DNA from: Opitutus sp.
Lineage (GTDB): Bacteria; Verrucomicrobiota; Verrucomicrobiia; Opitutales; Opitutaceae
Length of the DNA: 45,249 bases
Reading direction: 5' to 3'
Assembly: GCA_013821985.1 (NCBI GenBank)
Contig: PNJQ01000025.1
Location: forward strand, 1 to 45,249
In this document: one piece after another, positions 1 through 6,291 of the stretch
Position numbering within the stretch: the stretch's first letter is position 1
Layout of the letters: each line of letters starts with the position of its first letter
Notes under the pieces: model-generated
Databases searched by the model: none
What the model was told of the DNA's origin: nothing
What the model saw: the letters and a program-made list of their open reading frames with translations, nothing else
Translations under genes and position numbers: made by a program

Positions 1-891
1 TTTCGCGCCACGGCCGTCGGTCGCCCAATACCACATCAGCGCGAGGAGCGCGGCGGGGTTGTCCTTCAACTTCGGTTTGCGCGTGAGCTCGTCCATGGCG
101 GCGGCGCCGGCGAGCATTTGGTCGATCTTGATGCCTTGCAGCGCGGCGGGGAGCAGGCCGACGGCGCTGAGTTCGGACGTGCGGCCGCCGACCCAATCCC
201 ACATCGGGAAGCGCGCGAGCCAGCCTTCGCGTTGCGCGATTTGGTCGAGCTTCGAGCCGTCGCCCGTGACGGCGACGAAGTGTTTCGGATAATCCAGGCC
301 GGCGGCCTTGAACGCGGCGGCGGCTTCGAGCATGCCATTGCGCGTTTCGACGGTGCCGCCGGATTTCGAAATGACCACGACGAGCGTCTGCTTCAGGCGC
401 GAAGAGAGTTCGGAGAGCACGTAGTCCATGCCGTCGGGATCCGTGTTGTCGAAAAACGTGACGCGCATCTTGTCGCGCCGGCCGTTCGGGCGACCGAGGG
501 CGTGGCTGACGAGTTGCGGGCCGAGGGCGGAGCCGCCGATGCCGACGACGAGGAGGTCCTTGAACTTGCCTCCGGTGGGCGGGGCAATGTCGCCGGCGTG
601 GACGGCGCCGACGAATTCCTTGATCGAATCGAGCGCGCGCGTGATGGCCTCGCGCAATTCGGCGGTCGGCGCCAGGTCCGGGTTGCGCAGCCAATAATGG
701 CCGACCATCCGGTTTTCATCGGGGTTCGCGATGGCGCCTTTTTCGAGGGCAGCCATCTCGGCGAACGCCTTTTCGAGGCGCGGAGCCATCGATTCGAGGT
801 AGCCGTCCGGGAACGGCATCCGGCTGACGTCGAGTCCGAAGCCGAGCTTCGGGGCGGAGAAGTAAAGTGACTTGAAGCGGTCCCAGGTCAT
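1..891 (-). CDS. pgi: glucose-6-phosphate isomerase, N-terminal part (cut by window edge)
   Basis: Interconverts glucose-6-phosphate and fructose-6-phosphate in cytoplasmic glycolysis and gluconeogenesis. Reading back from ATG at 891 gives an open frame of 297 codons with no stop before the window edge. It begins [20 protein letters not shown] and carries the sugar-isomerase signatures [37 protein letters not shown] and the later [18 protein letters not shown]. The family is usually about 450-550 residues, so roughly half is present. The gene is divergent from scpB, with a 275-base gap holding two palindromic repeat elements. No good ribosome binding site is visible. Identity is confident; only the 3' part is missing. 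Confidence 0.95.
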   Translation of the reverse strand, partial: MTWDRFKSLYFSAPKLGFGLDVSRMPFPDGYLESMAPRLEKAFAEMAALEKGAIANPDENRMVGHYWLRNPDLAPTAELREAITRALDSIKEFVGAVHAGDIAPPTGGKFKDLLVVGIGGSALGPQLVSHALGRPNGRRDKMRVTFFDNTDPDGMDYVLSELSSRLKQTLVVVISKSGGTVETRNGMLEAAAAFKAAGLDYPKHFVAVTGDGSKLDQIAQREGWLARFPMWDWVGGRTSELSAVGLLPAALQGIKIDQMLAGAAAMDELTRKPKLKDNPAALLALMWYWATDGRGAK

Positions 892-957
892 GAGACCAAC
901 AGGCTATCCACCCGACCGGGCGCGGCTAGCCGGAAAAGCGGCATGCGGTTCGTGGGT

Positions 958-1020
958 GGGAAGGGCTTTATGCCCTGACGTTGGAGGTGCGCTGGAATGT
1001 CGGGGCGTAAAGCCCTTCCC
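958..1020. repeat. palindromic repeat, GGGCTTTATGCCC type
   Basis: Inverted repeat with left arm GGGAAGGGCTTTATGCCC and right arm GGGGCGTAAAGCCCTTCCC around a central spacer of about 20 bases. The same arms recur at 33132-33195 and, more degenerate, at 42846-42904. It lies between the divergent genes pgi and scpB. I see no promoter in it. Confidence 0.7.
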
Positions 1021-1040
1021 CCCTTGATGGCGGCGGCGAA

Positions 1041-1120
1041 GTAGCGCCAGTCTCCGACTGGCGAGCTTGGGTGGTGCGGCGGGGCGGAAGCTTTTTTGGG
1101 CCGGTTGAAACCGGCCTTAC
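1041..1120. repeat. paired-palindrome element with GTAG...TTAC ends
   Basis: Two short hairpins in one element: CGCCAGTC-TCC-GACTGGCG (1045-1063) and GGCCGGTT-GA-AACCGGCC (1099-1116). The outer ends GTAGCG and CCTTAC are roughly inverted. This is the same layout as the elements at 3376, 5356, 27676, 31334 and 35960, but with different stem sequences. Confidence 0.65.
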
Positions 1121-1166
1121 TTCGGGATTGTCAGCGTGCGCGGCGAAACCCTCACTGGAGCCAGCA

Positions 1167-2039
1167 ATGGCCTTTGACCTGAAACGCGTGCTGAAAGTGA
1201 TGCTGTTCGCCTCGAACGGCTCGCTCGGCGTGAAAGACATCCAGACCGCCTTCACGCGGTTCCACGAACAGGCGACGAGCCTCCCGCTGACCGGCGAAGC
1301 CGAGCAGGGCGCGGAGCCTGCCGTGGACGAAGCGGTGATCGCGCCGGAAGCCGCCGGCGGGGTCGATGCACCGGCGGCGGGGGATGCGGCCGAGGTGGTC
1401 GTGCCGCCGGCGGAAGAGGATGAGATTTACCGGGACGTGCCCTCGCTCGTGACGACCGCGCAGATTCGCGAGGCAATGGACGCCATCTCGCTTGAATTGC
1501 AGGCCGCGGACAGCGAGGTGCTGCTCGTCGAAGGCCACAGTGGCTGGCGTCTCGTGACGCACCCGCGTTACGCGCGCTGGGTGCGTTTGCTGCGCAACGA
1601 GCCACCGCCGGTGCGCTTGACTGCGTCGGCGATCGAGACGCTCGCGGTTATCGCCTATCGCCAGCCTGCGACGCGGGCGGAGATCGAACAGATTCGTGGC
1701 GTTTCCGCCGAGGCCGGTCTGCAAAAGCTGCTCGAACGCGACTTGGTCTATGTCGTCGGGCGCGCGGATTTGCCCGGTCGGCCGATTCAATACGGCACGA
1801 CGGACGCTTTCCTCGAATTCGTCGGCATCAAGTCGCTCGACGAGCTGCCTTCGTCCGATGTGCTCTCGCCGCGCCAACTCGACGCGTGGCTCCAAAGCGC
1901 GAATCAACCGCGCGCCGCGAGCGATTCGGACATGGGCCTCGACGAAACCGAGCCCGACCAACTCACGCTCGACCAAGCGGCGGCCGCGGCTCCGGCAGGC
2001 GACGCGCCCGCCGAGTCACCTGAGAAGACTGCTGAATGA
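1167..2039 (+). CDS. scpB: segregation and condensation protein B with N-domain insertion
   Basis: ScpB is the kleisin-associated winged-helix subunit of the SMC-ScpA-ScpB complex that organises and segregates chromosomes. The start ATG at 1167 is preceded by GGAG at 1157-1160; the frame runs further upstream without support. The protein has 290 residues against about 180-200 usual. The first winged helix starts at FDLKRVLKVMLFASNGSLGV but is split by an Ala/Pro/Glu-rich stretch at about residues 36-92, before TTAQIREAMDAISLELQ. The second winged helix (VRLTASAIETLAVIAYRQP, EIEQIRGVSAEAGLQKLLER, GRPIQYGTTDAFLEFVGI) is typical. The tail after about residue 240 is acidic. scpA is not in the window. 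The stop overlaps the next gene by 4 bases. Confidence 0.93.
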   Translation: MAFDLKRVLKVMLFASNGSLGVKDIQTAFTRFHEQATSLPLTGEAEQGAEPAVDEAVIAPEAAGGVDAPAAGDAAEVVVPPAEEDEIYRDVPSLVTTAQIREAMDAISLELQAADSEVLLVEGHSGWRLVTHPRYARWVRLLRNEPPPVRLTASAIETLAVIAYRQPATRAEIEQIRGVSAEAGLQKLLERDLVYVVGRADLPGRPIQYGTTDAFLEFVGIKSLDELPSSDVLSPRQLDAWLQSANQPRAASDSDMGLDETEPDQLTLDQAAAAAPAGDAPAESPEKTAE

Positions 2040-2317
2040 GCGACGACCTCGCCAGTCTCCGCGCCAAGATCGATGCGTTGGACCGGCGGATCGTCGGCTT
2101 GCTGAACCAGCGGCTCGGGACGGTGGCGAAGATCGGGAGGCTGAAAACCGAGCGCGGCCTCAAATCATACTCGAAGAGCCGCACGGCGGAAATCCTGCGT
2201 AACCTCGCCGCGGCGAACCGCGGACCGCACACGAAGGCGCAGCTCGAGCGGATTTACCGCAGCGTGATCGCGGCGTCGGTCGAGTTGCAGGACGCGCAGA
2301 CGCGGCGGAAAGTTTGA
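2036..2317 (+). CDS. chorismate mutase, AroQ class
   Basis: A small all-alpha protein of 93 residues with the chorismate mutase type II pattern: LRAKIDALDRRIVGLLNQRL, then VAKIGRLKTERG, then a C-terminal helix ending in YRSVIAASVELQ. The family converts chorismate to prephenate in phenylalanine and tyrosine synthesis. It is a free-standing domain with no dehydratase or dehydrogenase attached. It overlaps scpB by ATGA, and the next gene starts 1 base after its stop, so the three genes are almost certainly co-transcribed. I cannot tell the specific aroQ or aroH isozyme. Confidence 0.85.
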   Translation: MSDDLASLRAKIDALDRRIVGLLNQRLGTVAKIGRLKTERGLKSYSKSRTAEILRNLAAANRGPHTKAQLERIYRSVIAASVELQDAQTRRKV

Positions 2318-2318
2318 G

Positions 2319-3359
2319 ATGAGCCCCCGGATCCGCATCGGAGTCGTCGGTGCCGGCGGCAATACCCGCGCCAAGCACATTCCGTTACTGCAGAATATTT
2401 CCGGCGTGGAGATCGTCACGGTCGCGAATCGTTCGCGCGAATCGAGCGAGCGGGTGGCGGCTGAATTTGGCATCCCGGGAATCGCGGCCGATTGGCGCGA
2501 GATTGTGGCGATGCCCGACCTCGACGCGGTGGTGATCGGCACGTGGCCCTATTTGCACGCGGAGATCAGCATCGCGGCCCTGCGTGCGGGGAAGCACGTT
2601 CTGACGGAAGCGCGGATGGCACGGGATTTCGCCGAAGCGCGGGCGATGTTGGCCGAGGCGGAAAGGCATCCCGAACTGGTCGCGCAGATCGTGCCGGCCC
2701 CGTTTTCGCTGCCGTTCGACGCGACGGTGCTGGACTGGCTCGAGACGGGAAAACTCGGCGCGGTGCGCGAGGTGCATGCGACATTCACGAGTGCCGGATT
2801 GGCGAGTGCGGCGACACCGTTCAGCTGGCGTCAGGATTTCGACCTGAGCGGGAAGAACACAATGTATCTGGGGATTTTCTATGAAATGGTGCTGCGCTGG
2901 ATACAGCGCGACGTGGAGTCGGTCGTGGCGGACGCGGCGGTGTTCACGCGCGAGCGCCGCGATGCAACGGGTGCCGTGCACGAGGTGAAAATTCCCGAGA
3001 GCATCACGGTGCTCGGGCGTTACGCCGACGGCGCGCGGCTGGTCTTGCACGTGAGCGGGGTCGATACGACCGCGCCGCGCAACGAACTACGCGTTAACGG
3101 CAGCGAGGGCGGCGTGCGCGCGGACTTTGCGACAGGAGAATTGTGGTTCGCGCCGCGCGGCCAGCCCGAGCAGCGGGTGACGATCGACCCGGCAAAACGC
3201 GGCGAGTGGAACGTGGAGGCGGATTTCATCGCGAGCATTCGCGAAAAAAAGCCGGTGCGCCTGACCGATTTTGCCACGGGCGTGCGCTACATGGCGTTCA
3301 CGGAAGCGGTGTGGGAGTCGTGGTCGCGTGGCGGCGTGCGCGTGGCGTTGCCGCGCTGA
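2319..3359 (+). CDS. Gfo/Idh/MocA-family oxidoreductase lacking the EKP lysine
   Basis: 346 residues. An N-terminal Rossmann fold begins RIGVVGAGGNTRAKHIPLL, with VANRSRESSERVAAEFGIP following, and a C-terminal alpha/beta substrate domain completes it. The family oxidises or reduces sugars and cyclitols with NAD(P). At the usual catalytic EKP motif (GKHVLxEKP) this protein reads GKHVLTEARM, residues 92-100, so the conserved lysine is alanine (position 98). The rest is full length, with no frameshift. It is the last gene of the scpB operon. It may act on an unknown substrate, use another base, or bind without catalysis. The substrate cannot be told from sequence. Confidence 0.85.
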   Translation: MSPRIRIGVVGAGGNTRAKHIPLLQNISGVEIVTVANRSRESSERVAAEFGIPGIAADWREIVAMPDLDAVVIGTWPYLHAEISIAALRAGKHVLTEARMARDFAEARAMLAEAERHPELVAQIVPAPFSLPFDATVLDWLETGKLGAVREVHATFTSAGLASAATPFSWRQDFDLSGKNTMYLGIFYEMVLRWIQRDVESVVADAAVFTRERRDATGAVHEVKIPESITVLGRYADGARLVLHVSGVDTTAPRNELRVNGSEGGVRADFATGELWFAPRGQPEQRVTIDPAKRGEWNVEADFIASIREKKPVRLTDFATGVRYMAFTEAVWESWSRGGVRVALPR

Positions 3360-3375
3360 GCGGCTGCCGGATTTT

Positions 3376-3450
3376 TGTAGCCGGGCTCGCTGAGCCCGGA
3401 TGGCGCGTTTCACGGGCACTGGTTTTCCGGGGTCAGCGACCCCGGCTACA
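3376..3450. repeat. paired-palindrome element, TGTAG...CTACA ends
   Basis: CCGGGCTC-GCT-GAGCCCGG (3381-3399) and CCGGGGTC-AGC-GACCCCGG (3427-3445), bounded by TGTAG and CTACA. It sits between convergent genes (the oxidoreductase and the small minus-strand protein), where it could form a bidirectional RNA hairpin. No poly-T tract follows, so it is not a standard terminator. Confidence 0.75.
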
Positions 3451-3477
3451 AGAACAGCCAGAATGTGCTCGGGCGCG

Positions 3478-3807
3478 TTAGCGGCCGCGGAGCACGAACC
3501 ACGTAGCGACCGTCAGTCCGAGCAGCGCGAAGGCACTGAAGAAGACGACCCAGCAACCCAGCTTGGCACGGGCGGGCGCTTGCTGAAGGTCGCTCCCGAA
3601 TTTTTGGAGAATGGTGTCTGGGTCGGGCGCTGTGCTGGGTGGTGCCGGATGCGCGACCGACGCGGAAGGCGTGAATCGCGGCCGGTCCACGAGGGCCACT
3701 TTCGTAGGATCGGTGAGGGCCTCCGCCGCGATTTCGGCGTCGAGCCAGTCGAGGTGCTGCTGGAGCAGCTCGCGTTGGCGGCGGAGTTCGTGGAGCCGAT
3801 CGGTCAC
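3478..3807 (-). CDS. small tail-anchored protein with N-terminal coiled coil
   Basis: Not recognised as a named family. The C-terminus ends in one hydrophobic helix (CWVVFFSAFALLGLTVATWF, then VLRGR), suggesting a single-pass tail anchor with the body in the cytoplasm. The N-terminal part (DRLHELRRQRELLQQHLDWL) looks like a coiled coil, followed by a Pro/Ala-rich linker. The frame is open back to 3996, but that extension is Pro/Arg/Ser-rich and looks non-coding. I chose GTG at 3807 because the coiled coil starts right after it; there is no clear ribosome binding site, so the start is uncertain. It lies downstream of the rpmA terminator, so it needs its own promoter, which I cannot see. Confidence 0.5.
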   Translation of the reverse strand: MTDRLHELRRQRELLQQHLDWLDAEIAAEALTDPTKVALVDRPRFTPSASVAHPAPPSTAPDPDTILQKFGSDLQQAPARAKLGCWVVFFSAFALLGLTVATWFVLRGR

Positions 3808-4002
3808 GCGAACGAGAGTGGGAAATCGTTCGGTGCGGAGCAAGCGCGGGCAGGGCGCGTGGCGCGGCTTCACCAGGCTGTGACAGGCTTGGGATGATGA
3901 AGGCGGCCCGCCAGCGAGCGGCAGCCCTACGGCGGATTCTGGTGGGCCACTGTGCGTCGGGCCGGCGGCGTCCCCTCGGGCGCGGCCGGTCGCCACCTGC
4001 CC

Positions 4003-4031
4003 AAAAAAGAAGGCGTCCCGCAGGACGCCTT
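4003..4031 (-). terminator. rho-independent terminator of rplU-rpmA
   Basis: On the minus strand, AAGGCGTCC pairs with GGACGCCTT (4031-4023 with 4018-4010) around a 4-base loop. The T tract, TTTTTT, lies 1 base past the stem (complement of 4003-4008). It begins 26 bases after the rpmA stop. Confidence 0.9.
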
Positions 4032-4056
4032 GGAGATGGATTCGAGAGCGAGTTGC

Positions 4057-4296
4057 TCAGACGACGGAGACCTTGCGGTGCTCCTTGTCGAACGAGACGG
4101 TGCCGTCGCGCAGCGCGAACAGCGTCCAATCGCGGCCGACGCCCACGCCCTTGCCGGGGTGATACTTCGAACCGCGCTGGCGGATGATGATGTTGCCGGC
4201 GATGATCTTCTCGCCGCCAAACATTTTCACGCCAAGACGCTTGGAGTGGCTGTCGCGGCCGTTGCTGGATGTTCCCTGACCTTTCTTGTGTGCCAT
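4057..4296 (-). CDS. rpmA: 50S ribosomal protein L27
   Basis: 79 residues, the usual length is 80-90. The N-terminus [20 protein letters not shown] is the conserved L27 tail that reaches toward the peptidyl transferase centre, followed by [20 protein letters not shown] and the [18 protein letters not shown] core. AAGGAA lies about 7 bases before the ATG. It is 12 bases downstream of rplU, the usual rplU-rpmA order. No cleavable N-terminal leader of the Firmicutes type is present. obgE, a common neighbour, does not follow. Confidence 0.97.
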   Translation of the reverse strand: MAHKKGQGTSSNGRDSHSKRLGVKMFGGEKIIAGNIIIRQRGSKYHPGKGVGVGRDWTLFALRDGTVSFDKEHRKVSVV

Positions 4297-4308
4297 GGCA
4301 GTGGTTCC

Positions 4309-4623
4309 TTAAGCGGAAATGGATTCGATTTTGATGACGGAAAGCTCCTGGCGATGGCCGCGTTTGCGTTCCATGCCCTTGCGCTTCTTCTTCTTAAACA
4401 CGATGACCTTCTTGCCCCGCTTGTTCTCGAGGATGGTCGCCTTGACGGATGCACCCGAAAGGAACGGCGTGCCGACCTTGAAATTGTCGCCTTCGCCGGC
4501 GGCGAGGACTTCCTTGATTTCGACCGTGTTGCCGGCCTCGGTCTTGGGGTAACGGTTCACGATGAGGATGTCGCCCTCGCTCACGGAGAACTGTTTGCCC
4601 TGTGTCTTGATAGTGGCTTTCAT
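4309..4623 (-). CDS. rplU: 50S ribosomal protein L21
   Basis: 104 residues. [20 protein letters not shown] is a typical L21 N-terminus, followed by the basic RNA-binding stretch [20 protein letters not shown]21 binds 23S rRNA in the large subunit. The frame is open 15 codons further upstream, but ATG at 4623 matches the family start. It is first in the rplU-rpmA operon, which ends at the terminator at 4003-4031. The promoter must lie in the short gap before the divergent glycosylase gene; no clear -35/-10 pair is visible there. Confidence 0.96.
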   Translation of the reverse strand: MKATIKTQGKQFSVSEGDILIVNRYPKTEAGNTVEIKEVLAAGEGDNFKVGTPFLSGASVKATILENKRGKKVIVFKKKKRKGMERKRGHRQELSVIKIESISA

Positions 4624-4766
4624 AAATTCAAAGGGCCGAAATAAGGGGAGCGCCCGGAGGGTAAGCAAGGATTTATTTTCAGGTCGCGATTTCCCGAGTG
4701 AAAAATCCCTTACCGCTGGCCAACCGTAGCTTGCGACGAGGCGGCCGGGCCGTCAATTCACGTCTC

Positions 4767-5321
4767 ATGTCCGGCGTAATTCCGCCCCAGACCTGGCAAA
4801 AAACGACGACCGTTGCCCTGGCGAGGTGGCTGCTGGGCAAAGTGTTGGTGCGGACGACGCCGCGCGGGCGCGAGGCGCGGGCCATCCTCGAAACGGAAGC
4901 CTACGTAGGCGCGCACGATCTCGCGTGCCACGCGAGCAAGGGCTGCACGCCGCGCACGCAAGTGATGTTTGGCGCGGGAGGCGTGTGGTATGTCTTTCTC
5001 TGTTACGGCATCCACGAGATGTTGAATCTCGTGGTCGGTCCGGCGGGGCATCCGGCGGCGATTTTGATTCGGGGAGTTGAACGCGCCGTGGGGCCCGGGC
5101 GGTTGACGAAACAACTCAACATCGATCGCGCGCTGAACGGCAAACTCGCCGCGCCCGCGAGCGGGCTGCATCTCGAGGATCACGGCATCGTCGCGCCGCG
5201 CGGGAAAATTGTCGTCGGTCCGCGCGTGGGCGTGGATTACGCGGGGCCGATCTGGGCAGCGAAACTCTGGCGCTTTCGCATCGCGCCCGAGGATTTGCGC
5301 CGGCCGCGCGAGAAAGCGTGA
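4767..5321 (+). CDS. mpg: DNA-3-methyladenine glycosylase, AAG/MPG family
   Basis: Removes alkylated purines such as 3-methyladenine, and hypoxanthine, in base excision repair. Using ATG at 4767 gives 184 residues, close to the family's 190-200; an in-frame GTG at 4698 would add 23 unsupported residues. Landmarks: VALARWLLGKVLVR, ILETEAYVGAHDLACHA (with the family's catalytic Glu of ETEAY at residue 44), KGCTPRTQVMFGAGGVWYVF and LCYGIHEMLNLV, and near the C-terminus a VGPRVGVDYAG segment. It is divergent from rplU and convergent with the DUF3108 gene, with a palindromic element between them. Confidence 0.93.
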   Translation: MSGVIPPQTWQKTTTVALARWLLGKVLVRTTPRGREARAILETEAYVGAHDLACHASKGCTPRTQVMFGAGGVWYVFLCYGIHEMLNLVVGPAGHPAAILIRGVERAVGPGRLTKQLNIDRALNGKLAAPASGLHLEDHGIVAPRGKIVVGPRVGVDYAGPIWAAKLWRFRIAPEDLRRPREKA

Positions 5322-5355
5322 GGGCGTCGCGACTTTCCGCAGCGACGGCTTGAGG

Positions 5356-5438
5356 GTGGTCGTCGCTGTCCCAGCGACGACACGAACGCCTCGCCTACGA
5401 CGCATGTCCTTGGCGTCGTCAGGGACGACGACGCCCAC
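5356..5438. repeat. paired-palindrome element with GTGG...CCAC ends
   Basis: TCGTCGCTG-TCC-CAGCGACGA (5360-5380) and GGCGTCGTC-AGG-GACGACG (about 5412-5430), bounded by GTGG and CCAC. It lies between the convergent glycosylase and DUF3108 genes. It has the same layout as the element at 3376 but unrelated stem sequence. Confidence 0.65.
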
Positions 5439-5474
5439 CTCGAGCCACGCACGCGTCACCTCAAACCACGCGCG

Positions 5475-6290
5475 TTACTTCGCCGCGGCCGTGTAATTCG
5501 TCATGAGCAGCGACGCGGTGCCGTAGCGGAGCACGAGCTGCATTTTCACCGGCAGACGCGAACCGTCCTGCGCGATCCAGACCTTGATTTCGCCACCGCG
5601 CTTGAAGAGGCCTTTCGGATTCGAGGTCATGCGCGGCACTAGGACGAGGGTGCGGAATTTCCCGATCGGCGTGCGCACCTCCTCATAGCCTTCGGCGTGA
5701 ATCGACAGGGGATAGAGATCGCGGCCGAAATGCACGAGCACGTCGCGTTTCTCACCGGGCTTGATGTCCCAATCGCGGGTTTGGACGAGCGCACTGATGA
5801 GGTCGATCGGGTCGCCTTCGGGGATCGGGATCTCCGTGCTGCGCTCGGGACGCGAACGATCGATATGGCGGGCGACTCGCGCCGTATAATCGAAAATGGT
5901 TTCAGAGTCGGTGGCGCGCTTCGGGTCCTCGCCGGACTCCTTGACGTGCAATAAGCGCCCGGACGCGGGATCGATTGTGGCAGAGGCCTTGTTTTCGAAC
6001 GCGTAGAATCCGCGGACAATCCCGCGCGAGGCGATGTCGGTCGAGATCTGCACGACTTCGCGGCCCTGCGCATCCTTCGCCGCTGCGGCGGTGATCGTCA
6101 GCTCGCCCGCTCGCGGGAACACGGCGAAGCCGACTTTGTAGGTGAATTGCTCGCCCGGGCGCATGCCGGTGAACGCCTCGGCGCGCGCCGTCGCGTGCAG
6201 GGCAAGGAGCAAGACGAACCAGAGGGGGAGGAGGCGACGGATCACGGTCGGTGCGACAGCAACGGTGGGCAAATGTGCAGCCGCGTCCAT
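5475..6290 (-). CDS. DUF3108 secreted protein
   Basis: 271 residues. A signal peptide is visible (RRLLPLWFVLLLALHATARA, ending near residue 38). The mature part resembles DUF3108: PGEQFTYKVGFAVFPRAGEL, GFYAFENKASATIDPASGRL and a C-terminal KVWIAQDGSRLPVKMQLVLR strand pattern. The family is periplasmic and poorly characterised. Its ATG follows the ligase stop by 1 base, so it is translationally coupled as the last gene of that operon. The function is not known to me, and the link to DNA repair is by position only. Confidence 0.75.
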   Translation of the reverse strand: MDAAAHLPTVAVAPTVIRRLLPLWFVLLLALHATARAEAFTGMRPGEQFTYKVGFAVFPRAGELTITAAAAKDAQGREVVQISTDIASRGIVRGFYAFENKASATIDPASGRLLHVKESGEDPKRATDSETIFDYTARVARHIDRSRPERSTEIPIPEGDPIDLISALVQTRDWDIKPGEKRDVLVHFGRDLYPLSIHAEGYEEVRTPIGKFRTLVLVPRMTSNPKGLFKRGGEIKVWIAQDGSRLPVKMQLVLRYGTASLLMTNYTAAAK

Positions 6291-6291
6291 G

